Below the pieces are notes generated by a model. The model was not told the origin of the DNA. It ran no database searches and was given only the letters and a program-made list of their open reading frames with translations. The translations under genes and the position numbers were made by a program. Of a stretch of DNA of 12,988 nucleotides, positions 1-7,345 are shown one piece after another. The stretch comes from an uncultured Porphyromonadaceae bacterium (lineage in GTDB: Bacteria; Bacteroidota; Bacteroidia; Bacteroidales; Muribaculaceae), in assembly GCA_947178655.1 (NCBI GenBank), contig CAMWZB010000011.1, positions 1 to 12,988 on the forward strand, given 5' to 3'. How positions within the stretch are numbered: position 1 is the first letter of the stretch; each line of letters begins with the position of its first letter.

Positions 1-10
1 TTAGTGTTTA

Positions 11-16
11 CCTCCT
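11..16 (-). promoter_or_regulatory. Possible Shine-Dalgarno of a gene beyond the left edge
   Basis: The minus strand reads AGGAGG at 16 down to 11, followed by ten AT-rich bases to the window edge. This spacing would suit a start codon at or just beyond position 1. Strong Shine-Dalgarno sites are unusual in Bacteroidota, so this may be chance; the sequence outside the window would decide. Confidence 0.25.
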
Positions 17-41
17 ACTCGATTGTTTTACAGTAGCTTAT

Positions 42-75
42 AAAAAAGAGGCTGCGCCTATTTTGACACAGCCTC
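42..75 (-). terminator. Rho-independent terminator, GAGGCTG hairpin
   Basis: GAGGCTG at 48-54 pairs with CAGCCTC at 69-75. On the minus strand the hairpin is followed by six T residues (A-run at 42-47), the classic intrinsic terminator layout. It lies about 310 bases past the stop of the tlpA-like gene, so it may end that transcript, or it may sit in the leader of a gene to the left. It resembles the hairpin at 1750-1786. Confidence 0.65.
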
Positions 76-386
76 ACTCGATTTGTCGTGTGCGGTGAAA
101 GACCAGTCGGGGCTTAGTTGTCGACGAATTCCAGAGCGACTTGCGAGGTTCAAGTGGTGACGATTGGACGAGAAGAAGCAATGGCGAAATCGTGGGCGCA
201 TAGTAATAAAAAGGCGTAATGAAAATATAGTAATGGCGTTTTTATGGCCGTGAGCATCCTTGTTGGTAACTCTGCGCGGATTGACGAGATTTCGTAGATG
301 CTTACTATATCAAGGGCTTATTCAAAAGAGCAGTCCGTAATTGTGTACCTGTCCTACCATGCCTTTAAAAAGTGTAGCCAAAAGTT

Positions 387-1166
387 CTAACGAAGTAGTT
401 CTTCAATATTAGTCCTTAACCTTGCTTTTTGTTCTTCACTCAAAAAGGTACCTGCTTCATTTAGGCGAATTATTCCATTCTGATCAATTAGAACTGTAAG
501 TGGAATACCACCATCAGAAAGTATTGATGCATACTCGCCATTCTTATCCCATGCCGTAATATCCGATATCCAACCTAATTCTTTACCTCTTGGAGACTGA
601 AAAAAATCTATCAGTTCCTGTTTAGTGTGATTGACGCTAACCGGCAGGAATACAAAATTATCAAAATCCTTGAAATTGTCTAATAACGAGGGTAGATGTT
701 CTGGTTTTAGTTCTTCAATGCATGGCCCACACCATGTAGCCCAGAAATTTAATAATATAACGTTCCCTTTGAGTAAATCGTTATAACTCCACGGATCGCG
801 TTCTTGAAACGAATAGTCATAAAAAGTAAAGTCAGGGATTCGATCTCCAATTTTTAGTTTTGCTGATTCTGTTCTATTCAAGTTTAATATTGAATCAATT
901 TCTGCAATTTCTCGTTCGGATTTACGTACAACAGTAATCTTGCCGGGTGTAGAAACAGAATCTATCCGAGAATAGATATTCGGTTCTGCAATATATCTTA
1001 TAGTATCCCCATTAGTCCATACTTCTTTAGCTCTTAATAATGTGCTATCAAGAGCTGCGTATTCTTCTCCGGATATTTCAATAGTTCGGATATAATACTT
1101 TTCGATATTTGCGTAGCAAAATATCGAACTACCAATTGAAAGGAGTCCTACCAATAAGTTTTTCAT
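387..1166 (-). CDS. Exported TlpA-like thioredoxin-fold protein
   Basis: A 259-residue protein predicted to act in the cell envelope as a thiol-disulfide oxidoreductase of the TlpA/ResA type. Residues 1-19 form a signal peptide with a likely cut after CYA. Residues 20-100 have no domain I recognise. The thioredoxin fold covers about 106-259, with a WATWCGPC active site (cysteines 146 and 149), a preceding hydrophobic strand (VILLNF) and a cis-proline loop GGIPLTVLID (Pro222). The family usually reduces periplasmic disulfides, for instance during cytochrome c maturation or oxidative stress; the substrate cannot be told from sequence. Start is the ATG at 1166, with an AAGG a few bases upstream. 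The gene is clearly more AT-rich than pnp or recA (about 37% GC in a sampled line), which hints at transfer or weak constraint. No partner gene is adjacent. Confidence 0.85.
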   Translation of the reverse strand: MKNLLVGLLSIGSSIFCYANIEKYYIRTIEISGEEYAALDSTLLRAKEVWTNGDTIRYIAEPNIYSRIDSVSTPGKITVVRKSEREIAEIDSILNLNRTESAKLKIGDRIPDFTFYDYSFQERDPWSYNDLLKGNVILLNFWATWCGPCIEELKPEHLPSLLDNFKDFDNFVFLPVSVNHTKQELIDFFQSPRGKELGWISDITAWDKNGEYASILSDGGIPLTVLIDQNGIIRLNEAGTFLSEEQKARLRTNIEELLR

Positions 1167-1282
1167 ATTAGCCTTGCTGTTGACGTATACTGCAAAGTGG
1201 AAGAGTAGTTGATATGGAGTCTGCCTTTCTGTTATTATACAAATCAGAATCTGACTTCGACTATAAAAACTCTTGTCTGTAG

Positions 1283-1390
1283 TTATTTCTTTTTGTGGCG
1301 ATGATTCTTTCTATAATAGTAGCCACCGATTATGCCGCCAACAAAGCCTGCTGCAATTGGCAAATATGAGTACCACGGTAAATTGAGCAT
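1283..1390 (-). CDS. Small 35-residue predicted membrane protein
   Basis: A short minus-strand frame, ATG at 1388-1390 to TAA at 1283-1285, encoding 35 residues. It starts MLNLPWYSYLPIAAGFVGG, continues through a glycine-rich hydrophobic stretch (about residues 5-23), then YYYRK and a basic tail ending RHKKK. The layout, one short transmembrane segment with GxxxG-like glycine spacing and a strongly cationic C-terminus, is typical of real membrane miniproteins and suggests the C-terminus faces the cytoplasm. The leader is A-rich, as is common in Bacteroidota. It sits 116 bases upstream of the tlpA-like gene on the same strand and could share its transcript. I do not recognise a family; chance occurrence is possible in AT-rich DNA. 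Confidence 0.4.
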   Translation of the reverse strand: MLNLPWYSYLPIAAGFVGGIIGGYYYRKNHRHKKK

Positions 1391-1749
1391 AATTGAATAT
1401 TTTAGAAGTTTTCTTTTTAGACGCGAGTTTATGTAAAAAATTACAGATGATTGAGACGAAAGTTTTCTTCATCAAGCCTCAACATTCCATGAGAGCTTGA
1501 TTGTAGCTGTCGCACTACGACGACAAGTGAAACGGACGGTAGCCGTTCTATTTGTTTGCACGATATTTATTAGAGAAAGAATCCTGGCTCTGACACTGCA
1601 CTGATGGCACAGATGCGTAAGCTATTAAATCCACGCGAATGACCTCTTGAAGAAATATAAACTCAAAAAAGAGGAACTCTTGCATAACGACAATCGAACT
1701 ACATAAGAAATTGGTTTGCCGTTTTCGTAGAAAGCATCGTAAACTAATA
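1391..1749. other. AT-rich intergenic stretch, no gene seen
   Basis: Between the small membrane ORF and the FKBP operon hairpin there is no coding region I can support. One 89-codon minus-strand frame crosses it but runs into the end of the FKBP gene and has no recognisable protein features. A short inverted repeat, TGTAA-AAAA-TTACA, lies at 1432-1445 about 40 bases upstream of the small ORF; it may be an operator or may be chance. Confidence 0.4.
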
Positions 1750-1786
1750 CGAGGCTGTGCCATTAAACCTGAACGACACAGCCTCG
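1750..1786 (-). terminator. Hairpin after FKBP operon
   Basis: CGAGGCTGTG (1750-1759) pairs perfectly with CACAGCCTCG (1777-1786), a 10-bp stem with a 17-base loop. It begins nine bases past the stop codon of the last FKBP gene, so it probably ends that operon. There is no clean T-run on the minus strand, only AT-rich sequence, so it may act mainly by protecting the 3' end. The arms match the hairpin at 48-75 except for one base. Confidence 0.6.
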
Positions 1787-1794
1787 TGGATGTT

Positions 1795-2679
1795 TTATTC
1801 AGCGTTGATATCAACAAGCTCTACGTCAAATACCAGCATTTCATTCGGACCGATTCCTGCCTGAGGTTGTCCATTGATGCCGTAGCCGAGGGCTCCGGGA
1901 ATGTAGAGGGTAGCCTTGCCGCCCTTTCCGAGTTGCATCAGACCTTCGCGGAAGCCAGGAACGACGCCTTGGAGGTTGAATGTTGCAGGGCCGCGGTCCT
2001 TTGAACTGTCGAAAACAGTTCCGTCAAGGTGTTTGCCGGTATAGTTCACCACGACAGTTGCGTTCTCGGAGGGCTTGTTGCCTTCACCTTCGGTCTTGAT
2101 TACATATACAAGACCTGAAGGTAGCTCCTGTACATTCTGGTTGTCAGCTTTCAGTTTTGCTACATAATCGTTGCCGGCCTTTACGTTGGCTTGAGAGTCG
2201 GGAGCTTGAGCTTTTTCGGACTCTTTACGCTCTGCTGCCTCGCGACGGGCTTTTTCGAAGAGGGTGCGGAATTCGACTCCGGCAAACTGAGCTTGGGTAG
2301 GATCAAGCGAATCAGCCATGAAAGTGCTCTTGAAGTAGGACATGACCATCTTGGAGTCTATCTCAATACCTTCTTCCTTCATCTGGCTGAGTTCGTTCAT
2401 CATGTTCAGAGCTATCTGCATACCCATACGGGCTTCTTTATCCATTTCGTTGCCTGCTACGTACTGGAAGCCCTTCATGAAGCTTTTGCGGGCCTCCGGG
2501 CCTGCATTCTGTGTGTAACGGTCGAATTCGCTGCTTACCATCGTGCCTACATACTGACCGTATGTCATTGAGAGCGAGTCGTTGGCGGCGGTGTTGCAGC
2601 TGCTGTCGCCTCCACATTTGTCGCAACTTGTCGCTGCCATGGCAAGCATGGCACAAGCGCCTAAAAATAATTTTTTCAT
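1795..2679 (-). CDS. FKBP-type peptidyl-prolyl isomerase, lipoprotein
   Basis: A 294-residue FKBP protein, predicted to catalyse cis-trans isomerisation of prolyl bonds and to help fold proteins in the envelope. Residues 1-18 are a signal with lipobox AATSC, so Cys19 should be lipid-modified; two further cysteines (22 and 28) follow in a short polar stretch. About 30-175 is the helical N-terminal dimerisation/chaperone region seen in FkpA and MIP proteins. The FKBP domain covers about 185-294 with NYTGKHLDGTVFDSS, ATF, VVPGF, GYG and the closing VFDVELVDI. Most pocket residues are kept; the floor tryptophan of FKBP12 is Phe243 here. It is the last gene of a three-FKBP operon, 33 bases after the preceding stop, and is followed directly by a hairpin. 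Confidence is high for family and localisation signal. Confidence 0.92.
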   Translation of the reverse strand: MKKLFLGACAMLAMAATSCDKCGGDSSCNTAANDSLSMTYGQYVGTMVSSEFDRYTQNAGPEARKSFMKGFQYVAGNEMDKEARMGMQIALNMMNELSQMKEEGIEIDSKMVMSYFKSTFMADSLDPTQAQFAGVEFRTLFEKARREAAERKESEKAQAPDSQANVKAGNDYVAKLKADNQNVQELPSGLVYVIKTEGEGNKPSENATVVVNYTGKHLDGTVFDSSKDRGPATFNLQGVVPGFREGLMQLGKGGKATLYIPGALGYGINGQPQAGIGPNEMLVFDVELVDINAE

Positions 2680-2712
2680 TCAGGTGTTATGATTAAATTT
2701 GTATATTTACTG

Positions 2713-3396
2713 TTACTTAACGTCTATAAGGTACAGATCGAATCCCAGCGCACAGTCAGGTGGAATGATACCCGGAATGCCTTCTGAACCGTATGCCTGT
2801 TCCGGCGGAAGGGTGACATAGTAGTGCCCTCCGACTTTCATCTGCGTCAATGCGGATGCCAGTCCCGGTGTCAGGGATGATAATGGAGCTGTGAAAGGAG
2901 CTTCGCCCGGAGCAACGGTATCGAATTCTGATCCGTCGGGCAAATACCCTGTGTACCGGATTGAGACGGTGCTTTCGGGCGTCGGAGATGCTCCGGATCC
3001 TTCGGAGAGGGTTTCTATCACTGTGCCGCCTGAAATTCTGTGCGCGCCTGGGGCCTCTGCAGCCTTGCGCAGCATCTCCGCACTGTGCGACGCAATCATC
3101 GCAGTTGACGCGCTGTCTATAGCTGCTTCTGCTGCGTCATGTGCATTGCGGTCATATGGTCTTGAGAGTTCCTCAAAGATCAGTTGTCTGATGAGAGTTG
3201 TGTCGATGGGGAGACCAAGTTCCGATATTCCTTTCAGGCCGTTGTCTATTGACAGCTTGATATTCGAAGCCATGAACACTGCAACCTGACGGTCAAGTTC
3301 CGCATCAGAAGATGTACACTTGGCCTCCGCTGCAAGAGTTGCGGAGGCTGAGAGCATCAGTATCGATGCAGCAGTCAGTGCATGGGCTTTGGTCAT
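2713..3396 (-). CDS. FKBP-type peptidyl-prolyl isomerase, exported, divergent
   Basis: A 227-residue exported FKBP protein. The open frame extends further upstream (to 3546), but the start chosen is the ATG at 3394-3396. It overlaps the stop of the preceding gene as ATGA and is followed by a clear signal peptide (residues 1-23, cut near LAA). Residues 30-120 are a helical N-terminal domain and about 125-227 the FKBP domain: RYTGYLPDGSEFD, PFTAP, SSLTPGL, AYGSEG, and a final LGFDLYLIDVK. Several pocket residues differ from the canonical set: the usual V-I-P-G-W is L-T-P-G-L (Leu179 for Trp), so catalytic activity may be low and the protein may act mainly as a chaperone. It is probably translated by coupling to the upstream FklB-like gene. 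The family is certain; the activity is inferred. Confidence 0.9.
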   Translation of the reverse strand: MTKAHALTAASILMLSASATLAAEAKCTSSDAELDRQVAVFMASNIKLSIDNGLKGISELGLPIDTTLIRQLIFEELSRPYDRNAHDAAEAAIDSASTAMIASHSAEMLRKAAEAPGAHRISGGTVIETLSEGSGASPTPESTVSIRYTGYLPDGSEFDTVAPGEAPFTAPLSSLTPGLASALTQMKVGGHYYVTLPPEQAYGSEGIPGIIPPDCALGFDLYLIDVK

Positions 3397-4016
3397 CGGC
3401 CTTGGACAGAAATGAGTTCGACGTCGAAGATGAGAGTTTGATTCGGTCCGATTCCGGGAACTCCCTGAGGACCATATGCAAGAGCGGAGGGGATGAAAAG
3501 GCGCCATTTCGAACCAGCCTTCATCAGTTGCAGAGCTTCCACCCAACCGGGGATGACTTGTGTGACGCCGAATGTTGCGGGCTCTCCGCGCTCGACGCTT
3601 GAGTCGAATACTGTTCCGTCGATGAGTTTGCCTGTATAGTGCACGGTCACAGAGTCGGAGGCTGTCGGCTGTACGCCTTCGCCTTCCTTAAGTACTTCGT
3701 ACTGGAGGCCCGACGGAGTCGTCTTTACCTCAACACGCTTGCCGTTTTCTGCGAGGAACTGCTCTCCTGCCTTAGCGTTGACTTGTGCCATGGCGGCAGC
3801 CTGTTCTTCCTGCTTCTTTTGTAGTTCCATGAAGAAAGCGTTTACGGTCTGCTTGGCCTCTTCGAAGCTGAGTTTCGGTGCTGTACCGTTATATACGGCG
3901 GCTACGCCGTCGGCGAAATCCTGAACGTTTATTTCATCAATACCAGAGCTACGGAAGTTGTGTCCCATGCTTAGTCCGAGCGCATAGCTCAGACGGTCGA
4001 ATTTATTTGTGTCCAT
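3393..4016 (-). CDS. FklB/FKBP22-like peptidyl-prolyl isomerase
   Basis: A 207-residue FKBP protein very like E. coli FklB (FKBP22) in size and layout. Residues 1-85 are the helical dimerisation domain (motif YALGLSMGHNF, then a charged helix rich in K, Q and E). About 100-207 is the FKBP domain with HYTGKLIDGTVFDSS, GEPATFG, VIPGWVEAL, LAYGPQG and LIFDVELI. All the usual pocket residues are present: Tyr127, Asp138, Trp158, Tyr181 and Phe197. There is no signal peptide, so it should act in the cytoplasm. The frame opens earlier at 4049, but the ATG at 4016 gives the family-like N-terminus and sits about 15 bases after the predicted transcription start. It is the first gene of the operon and its TGA overlaps the next ATG. 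Confidence 0.92.
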   Translation of the reverse strand: MDTNKFDRLSYALGLSMGHNFRSSGIDEINVQDFADGVAAVYNGTAPKLSFEEAKQTVNAFFMELQKKQEEQAAAMAQVNAKAGEQFLAENGKRVEVKTTPSGLQYEVLKEGEGVQPTASDSVTVHYTGKLIDGTVFDSSVERGEPATFGVTQVIPGWVEALQLMKAGSKWRLFIPSALAYGPQGVPGIGPNQTLIFDVELISVQGR

Positions 4017-4036
4017 ATATAGTATGTAAATTTCTA

Positions 4037-4068
4037 CAAAGTTAACCAATTTATACCATCTCTACAAC
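4037..4068 (-). promoter_or_regulatory. Promoter of the FKBP operon
   Basis: On the minus strand GTTG (4068-4065) is followed by 20 bases and then TAACTTTG (4044-4037). This fits the Bacteroides sigma-factor consensus TTTG-N19-21-TAnnTTTG in all but one base. It predicts transcription starting near 4032 and a very short leader before the ATG at 4016. Confidence 0.75.
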
Positions 4069-4136
4069 GGATTAACAATTTAAAGCACTAAATGTTGTCA
4101 ATTCAGGTCCGCTGGCGGTGCAGGCTCCTAAAAAAA

Positions 4137-4168
4137 TTTGTCGGAACCGATATTTTTGGTTATCTTTG
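4137..4168 (+). promoter_or_regulatory. Promoter of pnp
   Basis: TTTG at 4137-4140, a 20-base spacer, then TATCTTTG at 4161-4168, a perfect match to the Bacteroides TTTG-N19-21-TAnnTTTG promoter. Transcription should begin near 4175, giving a leader of about 33 bases. Because it lies inside the upstream extension of the pnp open frame, it also shows that translation starts at 4208 and not at 4118. Confidence 0.85.
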
Positions 4169-4207
4169 CGTGATTATTCGACGAATAAAAATATAACTGA
4201 CGAATTT

Positions 4208-6454
4208 ATGAATATTATTAAAAAAACCATCGAGCTGCCCGACGGTCGTAAGATTACTATCGAGACCGGCAAGTTAGCCAAGCAAGCCGATGGAGCGGTC
4301 GAAGTGCGCATGGGCAATACCGTGCTTTTAGCCACGGTCGTATCGGCCAAAGAGGCCGGCGAAGGAGTCGACTTCATGCCACTTCAGGTAGAATACAAAG
4401 AGAAGTTTTCTGCTGCCGGTCGTTTCCCCGGCGGTTTCCTTAAGCGCGAAGGACGCGCCAGCGACTACGAAATCCTTACAGCACGTCTGGTAGACCGAGT
4501 CCTCCGTCCCCTTTTCCCCGACAATTATCATGCTGACACTTTTGTCAACATCATCCTTTTCTCGGCCGACGGTGAGGACGCTCCCGACTGTCTGGCCGGT
4601 CTCGCTGCTTCGGCTGCCATAGCTGTCAGCGATATCCCCTTCAATGGCCCTATTTCCGAAGTCCGTGTCGCCCGTGTGAACGGCGAATTCGTGATTGATC
4701 CTACTTTCGACCAGCTTAAGAATGCCGACATGGAGCTCATGGTCGGCGCTACTTATGACAATATCATGATGGTGGAAGGTGAGATGAACGAAGTTTCGGA
4801 AGCTGATCTTCTTGCAGCCCTGCGTGCCGCTCACGATGCCATCAAGGTACAGTGCAAAGTGCAGATGGAGCTCGCCGAAGCTGCCGGAGCTACAGTGAAG
4901 CGCGAATACTGCCACGAAGTCAACGACGAGGCTCTCCGCGCCGACGTGCACGAAAAGTGCTACGACCGCGCATATGCCATCGCCAAAGCAGGCTCTGCTG
5001 ACAAGCACTGGCGTCAGGATTCTTTCGATGCCATCTGCAATGAATATATCGAATCTCTTCCCGAAGAAGAACGCGAGGAGAAGACTCCTTTGGTCAAGCG
5101 CTACTATCATGACGTAGAGCGTGAGGCTGTCCGCCGCTGCATCCTCGACGAAGGCGTGCGCCTTGACGGCCGCAAGACCACTGAGATTCGTCCTATATGG
5201 TGTGAAATCGACTACCTCCCCGGCCCTCACGGTTCGGCAGTCTTCACACGAGGAGAGACACAGGCTCTCGCTACAGCTACTCTTGGTACGAAACTTGATG
5301 AGAAGATTCTTGACGATGTTCTCAATCAGGGTTCAGAGCGCTTCCTTCTCCACTACAACTTCCCTCCGTTCTCGACAGGCGAAGCCAAGCCTCAGCGCGG
5401 TGTAGGCCGTCGTGAGGTAGGTCACGGAAATCTTGCTCACCGGGCACTCAAGCGGATGTTCCCCGATGATTTCCCCTACGTATGCCGCATAGTCAGCGAT
5501 ATTCTTGAGAGCAATGGCTCTTCGTCGATGGCAACCGTGTGCGCAGGTACACTGGCTCTCCTTGATGCAGGTGTTCAGATGAAACGCCCTGTGAGCGGTA
5601 TCGCCATGGGTCTTATCACTGACACCGACTGCTCAAAGTATGCCATTCTGAGCGATATCCTCGGTGACGAGGACCACCTCGGTGACATGGACTTCAAAGT
5701 GACCGGTACTCGTCAGGGTATCACAGCAACCCAGATGGACATCAAGTGTGACGGTCTGAGCTACGAAATCCTTGAGAAGGCTCTGAATCAAGCCCGTGAC
5801 GGCCGTATGCACATCCTCGATATCATCGAGCAGACTATACCTGCTCCTCGCGAGGACTACAAGCCTCACGTTCCCCGCATTGTGACGATGCTCATCCCGA
5901 AAGAACTCATAGGTGCTGTAATCGGCCCGGGCGGAAAAGTCATCCAGGGTATTCAGGAAGAGAGTGGCGCCACAGTATCCATCGATGAGATTGCCGAAGG
6001 TGGTCACATCGAGGTGGCTGCAGCCAACAAAGACTCTATCGATAAGGCTCTTGCCATGATTAATGCGATTGTCGAACTTCCCGAAGAAGGCAAGGTATAC
6101 GAAGGCACCGTACGCTCTATTATGGACTTCGGCGCATTTGTTGAGTTCATGCCTAATCGCGACGGTCTGCTCCACATCAGCGAAATCGCATGGGAGCGCC
6201 TCGATGACATGGAAGCCAGCGGTCTGAAGGAAGGCGACAAAGTGCAGGTCAAGCTCATCGAGATTGACAAGAAGACCGGCAAGTTCCGCCTCTCCATGCG
6301 TGCCCTTCTGCCCAAGCCCGAAGGTTACGTAGAGGCACAGCGTGCACCTCGCGGTGACCGTCCGCGTCGTGACGGCGACCGTCCCCGTGGTGACCGCGCA
6401 CCTCGCCGCGATGGCGACCGTCCTCGCGCACCTCGTGCTCCCCGTAAGGAATAA
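4208..6454 (+). CDS. Polyribonucleotide nucleotidyltransferase (PNPase)
   Basis: A 748-residue PNPase, the phosphate-dependent 3'-to-5' exoribonuclease that degrades mRNA and trims RNA ends as a trimer. Domains in order: RNase PH domain 1 (about 5-145), helical domain (about 150-300), RNase PH domain 2 (from about 308, with [14 protein letters not shown] and the catalytic-region motif [15 protein letters not shown]), KH domain (about 555-620, IGPGGK loop) and S1 domain (about 625-700, DFGAFVEF and GLLHISEI). Residues 712-748 form an arginine-rich low-complexity tail with two copies of RRDGDRPR, longer and more basic than in E. coli PNPase. The start is the ATG at 4208: the frame opens at 4118, but the promoter overlaps that extension. 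The gene has its own promoter and a strong terminator, so it is probably monocistronic. Family assignment is certain. Confidence 0.97.
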   Translation: MNIIKKTIELPDGRKITIETGKLAKQADGAVEVRMGNTVLLATVVSAKEAGEGVDFMPLQVEYKEKFSAAGRFPGGFLKREGRASDYEILTARLVDRVLRPLFPDNYHADTFVNIILFSADGEDAPDCLAGLAASAAIAVSDIPFNGPISEVRVARVNGEFVIDPTFDQLKNADMELMVGATYDNIMMVEGEMNEVSEADLLAALRAAHDAIKVQCKVQMELAEAAGATVKREYCHEVNDEALRADVHEKCYDRAYAIAKAGSADKHWRQDSFDAICNEYIESLPEEEREEKTPLVKRYYHDVEREAVRRCILDEGVRLDGRKTTEIRPIWCEIDYLPGPHGSAVFTRGETQALATATLGTKLDEKILDDVLNQGSERFLLHYNFPPFSTGEAKPQRGVGRREVGHGNLAHRALKRMFPDDFPYVCRIVSDILESNGSSSMATVCAGTLALLDAGVQMKRPVSGIAMGLITDTDCSKYAILSDILGDEDHLGDMDFKVTGTRQGITATQMDIKCDGLSYEILEKALNQARDGRMHILDIIEQTIPAPREDYKPHVPRIVTMLIPKELIGAVIGPGGKVIQGIQEESGATVSIDEIAEGGHIEVAAANKDSIDKALAMINAIVELPEEGKVYEGTVRSIMDFGAFVEFMPNRDGLLHISEIAWERLDDMEASGLKEGDKVQVKLIEIDKKTGKFRLSMRALLPKPEGYVEAQRAPRGDRPRRDGDRPRGDRAPRRDGDRPRAPRAPRKE

Positions 6455-6471
6455 TCTCCGAACAAGGCCAT

Positions 6472-6519
6472 AAAAAAGCTGCTTCAAATAGGTCCAATGC
6501 CGATTGAAGCAGCTTTTTT
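6472..6519. terminator. Bidirectional terminator between pnp and the radical SAM gene
   Basis: A 16-base arm at 6472-6487 (AAAAAAGCTGCTTCAA) pairs perfectly with 6504-6519, around a 16-base loop. The stem ends in A/T runs on both sides, so it gives a U-tract to transcripts from either direction. It lies 17 bases after the pnp stop and about 40 bases after the stop of the convergent radical SAM gene, and should end both. Confidence 0.92.
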
Positions 6520-6558
6520 TTCGGCAAGAGGAATGTATCTTGCTTGCGAGAAAATAAA

Positions 6559-7338
6559 TCAGATGCTCACCTGCACGTCGATGCCTGTTTCGTGTGCGAT
6601 ACGTCTGCCGATTGCCTGCAGTTCTTCTGCCGGAATTTTGCGCAGGCTCGTTTCAGGAGTCGGGCGATCGATGGAGTAGAGCATAATCTGCCGCGGTGCT
6701 ATGCGGCGGTATGCCTTGATGAGTCCGTCGATTTCGCTGTCTGTGGAGTTGTCTACAATGATGCCATTGTGTTCGCCGCGGCATATCATCGTCTGCACTA
6801 TGGCAGAGTGTCTGAAGTCGGCGAGTCGCTCGATGATGTCAGAGACCCGATAGCCTGGTGTGGGACGGTCAAGAATCCTGACGGTGTCCTCATTGGCACT
6901 GTCGAGTTTGAGGATATTGTTGTCAATCTTGCGCAGAGCACGCGCCACGTCGGGGTCCCCTATGCGAGTGGAGTTGGTCAGCACGCTGATTTTTACCTCC
7001 GGGAAGTAGCGGTCGCGCAGTTGGATGGTATCGTCTATCACGCCGGCAAATTCGGGATGCAGAGTAGGCTCGCCGTTGCCCGAGAATGTAATCACATCAA
7101 GCTGTTCGCCGGAGTGCTTCATCTCGGCAAGTTTGGCTTCGAGCCGTTCGCGCACCTGTTCGCGAGAGGGAATACCGGTAGTGCCATGGCCCTGAGCATT
7201 GTAGCCGGCTTCGCAGTAAAGACAGTCGAACGAACATATTTTCCCATCGTCCGGGAGGAGGTTGACACCTAATGATGTGCCGAGACGCCTTGAATGTATA
7301 GGACCGAAAATTGTGCTGTGGAACAGAACTTTCTGCAT
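6559..7338 (-). CDS. Radical SAM protein, COG0731-like
   Basis: A 259-residue radical S-adenosylmethionine enzyme. The opening FGPIHSRRLGTSLGVNLLP leads into the iron-sulfur motif CSFDCLYC (cysteines 35, 39 and 42), which should hold a 4Fe-4S cluster and cleave SAM. The SAM-binding GGE-like segment is SGNGEPT (86-92). The layout matches the bacterial proteins grouped with archaeal TYW1 (wyosine synthetase-like, COG0731), but these lack an established substrate, so no reaction is claimed. The frame opens at 7383, inside the preceding gene; the ATG at 7338 was chosen because it leaves a seven-base gap after that gene's stop and places the family motif near the N-terminus. It is the last gene of the rbfA operon and ends before the shared terminator. 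Confidence 0.85.
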   Translation of the reverse strand: MQKVLFHSTIFGPIHSRRLGTSLGVNLLPDDGKICSFDCLYCEAGYNAQGHGTTGIPSREQVRERLEAKLAEMKHSGEQLDVITFSGNGEPTLHPEFAGVIDDTIQLRDRYFPEVKISVLTNSTRIGDPDVARALRKIDNNILKLDSANEDTVRILDRPTPGYRVSDIIERLADFRHSAIVQTMICRGEHNGIIVDNSTDSEIDGLIKAYRRIAPRQIMLYSIDRPTPETSLRKIPAEELQAIGRRIAHETGIDVQVSI

Positions 7339-7345
7339 GGTTGTG

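Larger units (their letters stand above)
1..386. other. Non-coding stretch at left edge
   Basis: I see no convincing gene here. Short open frames exist on both strands, for example a minus-strand run of about 35 codons around 150-255, but none resembles a protein I recognise or has a clear start signal. No tRNA-like cloverleaf is visible. The stretch does hold a minus-strand hairpin plus T-run at 42-75 and, at 11-16, a minus-strand AGGAGG that may be the ribosome binding site of a gene starting just left of the window. Composition is AT-rich, like the tlpA-like gene beside it. Confidence 0.5.

Noticed and set aside
1..386. Transposase remnant or tRNA in the left non-coding region
   Set aside because: One short minus-strand frame looked loosely protein-like, but stops interrupt it and no motif supports it; no cloverleaf was found.
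1432..1445. TGTAA-AAAA-TTACA inverted repeat as an operator
   Set aside because: Short palindromes are frequent in AT-rich DNA and no regulator or clear promoter is beside it; noted only in the intergenic entry.
1548..1817. An 89-codon minus-strand frame between the small ORF and the FKBP operon
   Set aside because: It starts inside the FKBP gene, crosses the operon hairpin, and its protein has no recognisable features.
3397..3546. N-terminal extension of the middle FKBP gene by 50 residues
   Set aside because: It overlaps the upstream FKBP domain and hides a clear signal peptide; the ATGA overlap supports the start at 3396.
4118..4207. N-terminal extension of pnp by 30 residues
   Set aside because: The promoter TATCTTTG lies inside it, and the family N-terminus begins at the ATG at 4208.
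5633..6487. Long minus-strand frames opposite pnp
   Set aside because: They are shadows of a highly biased coding sequence, with no family features and no start signals.
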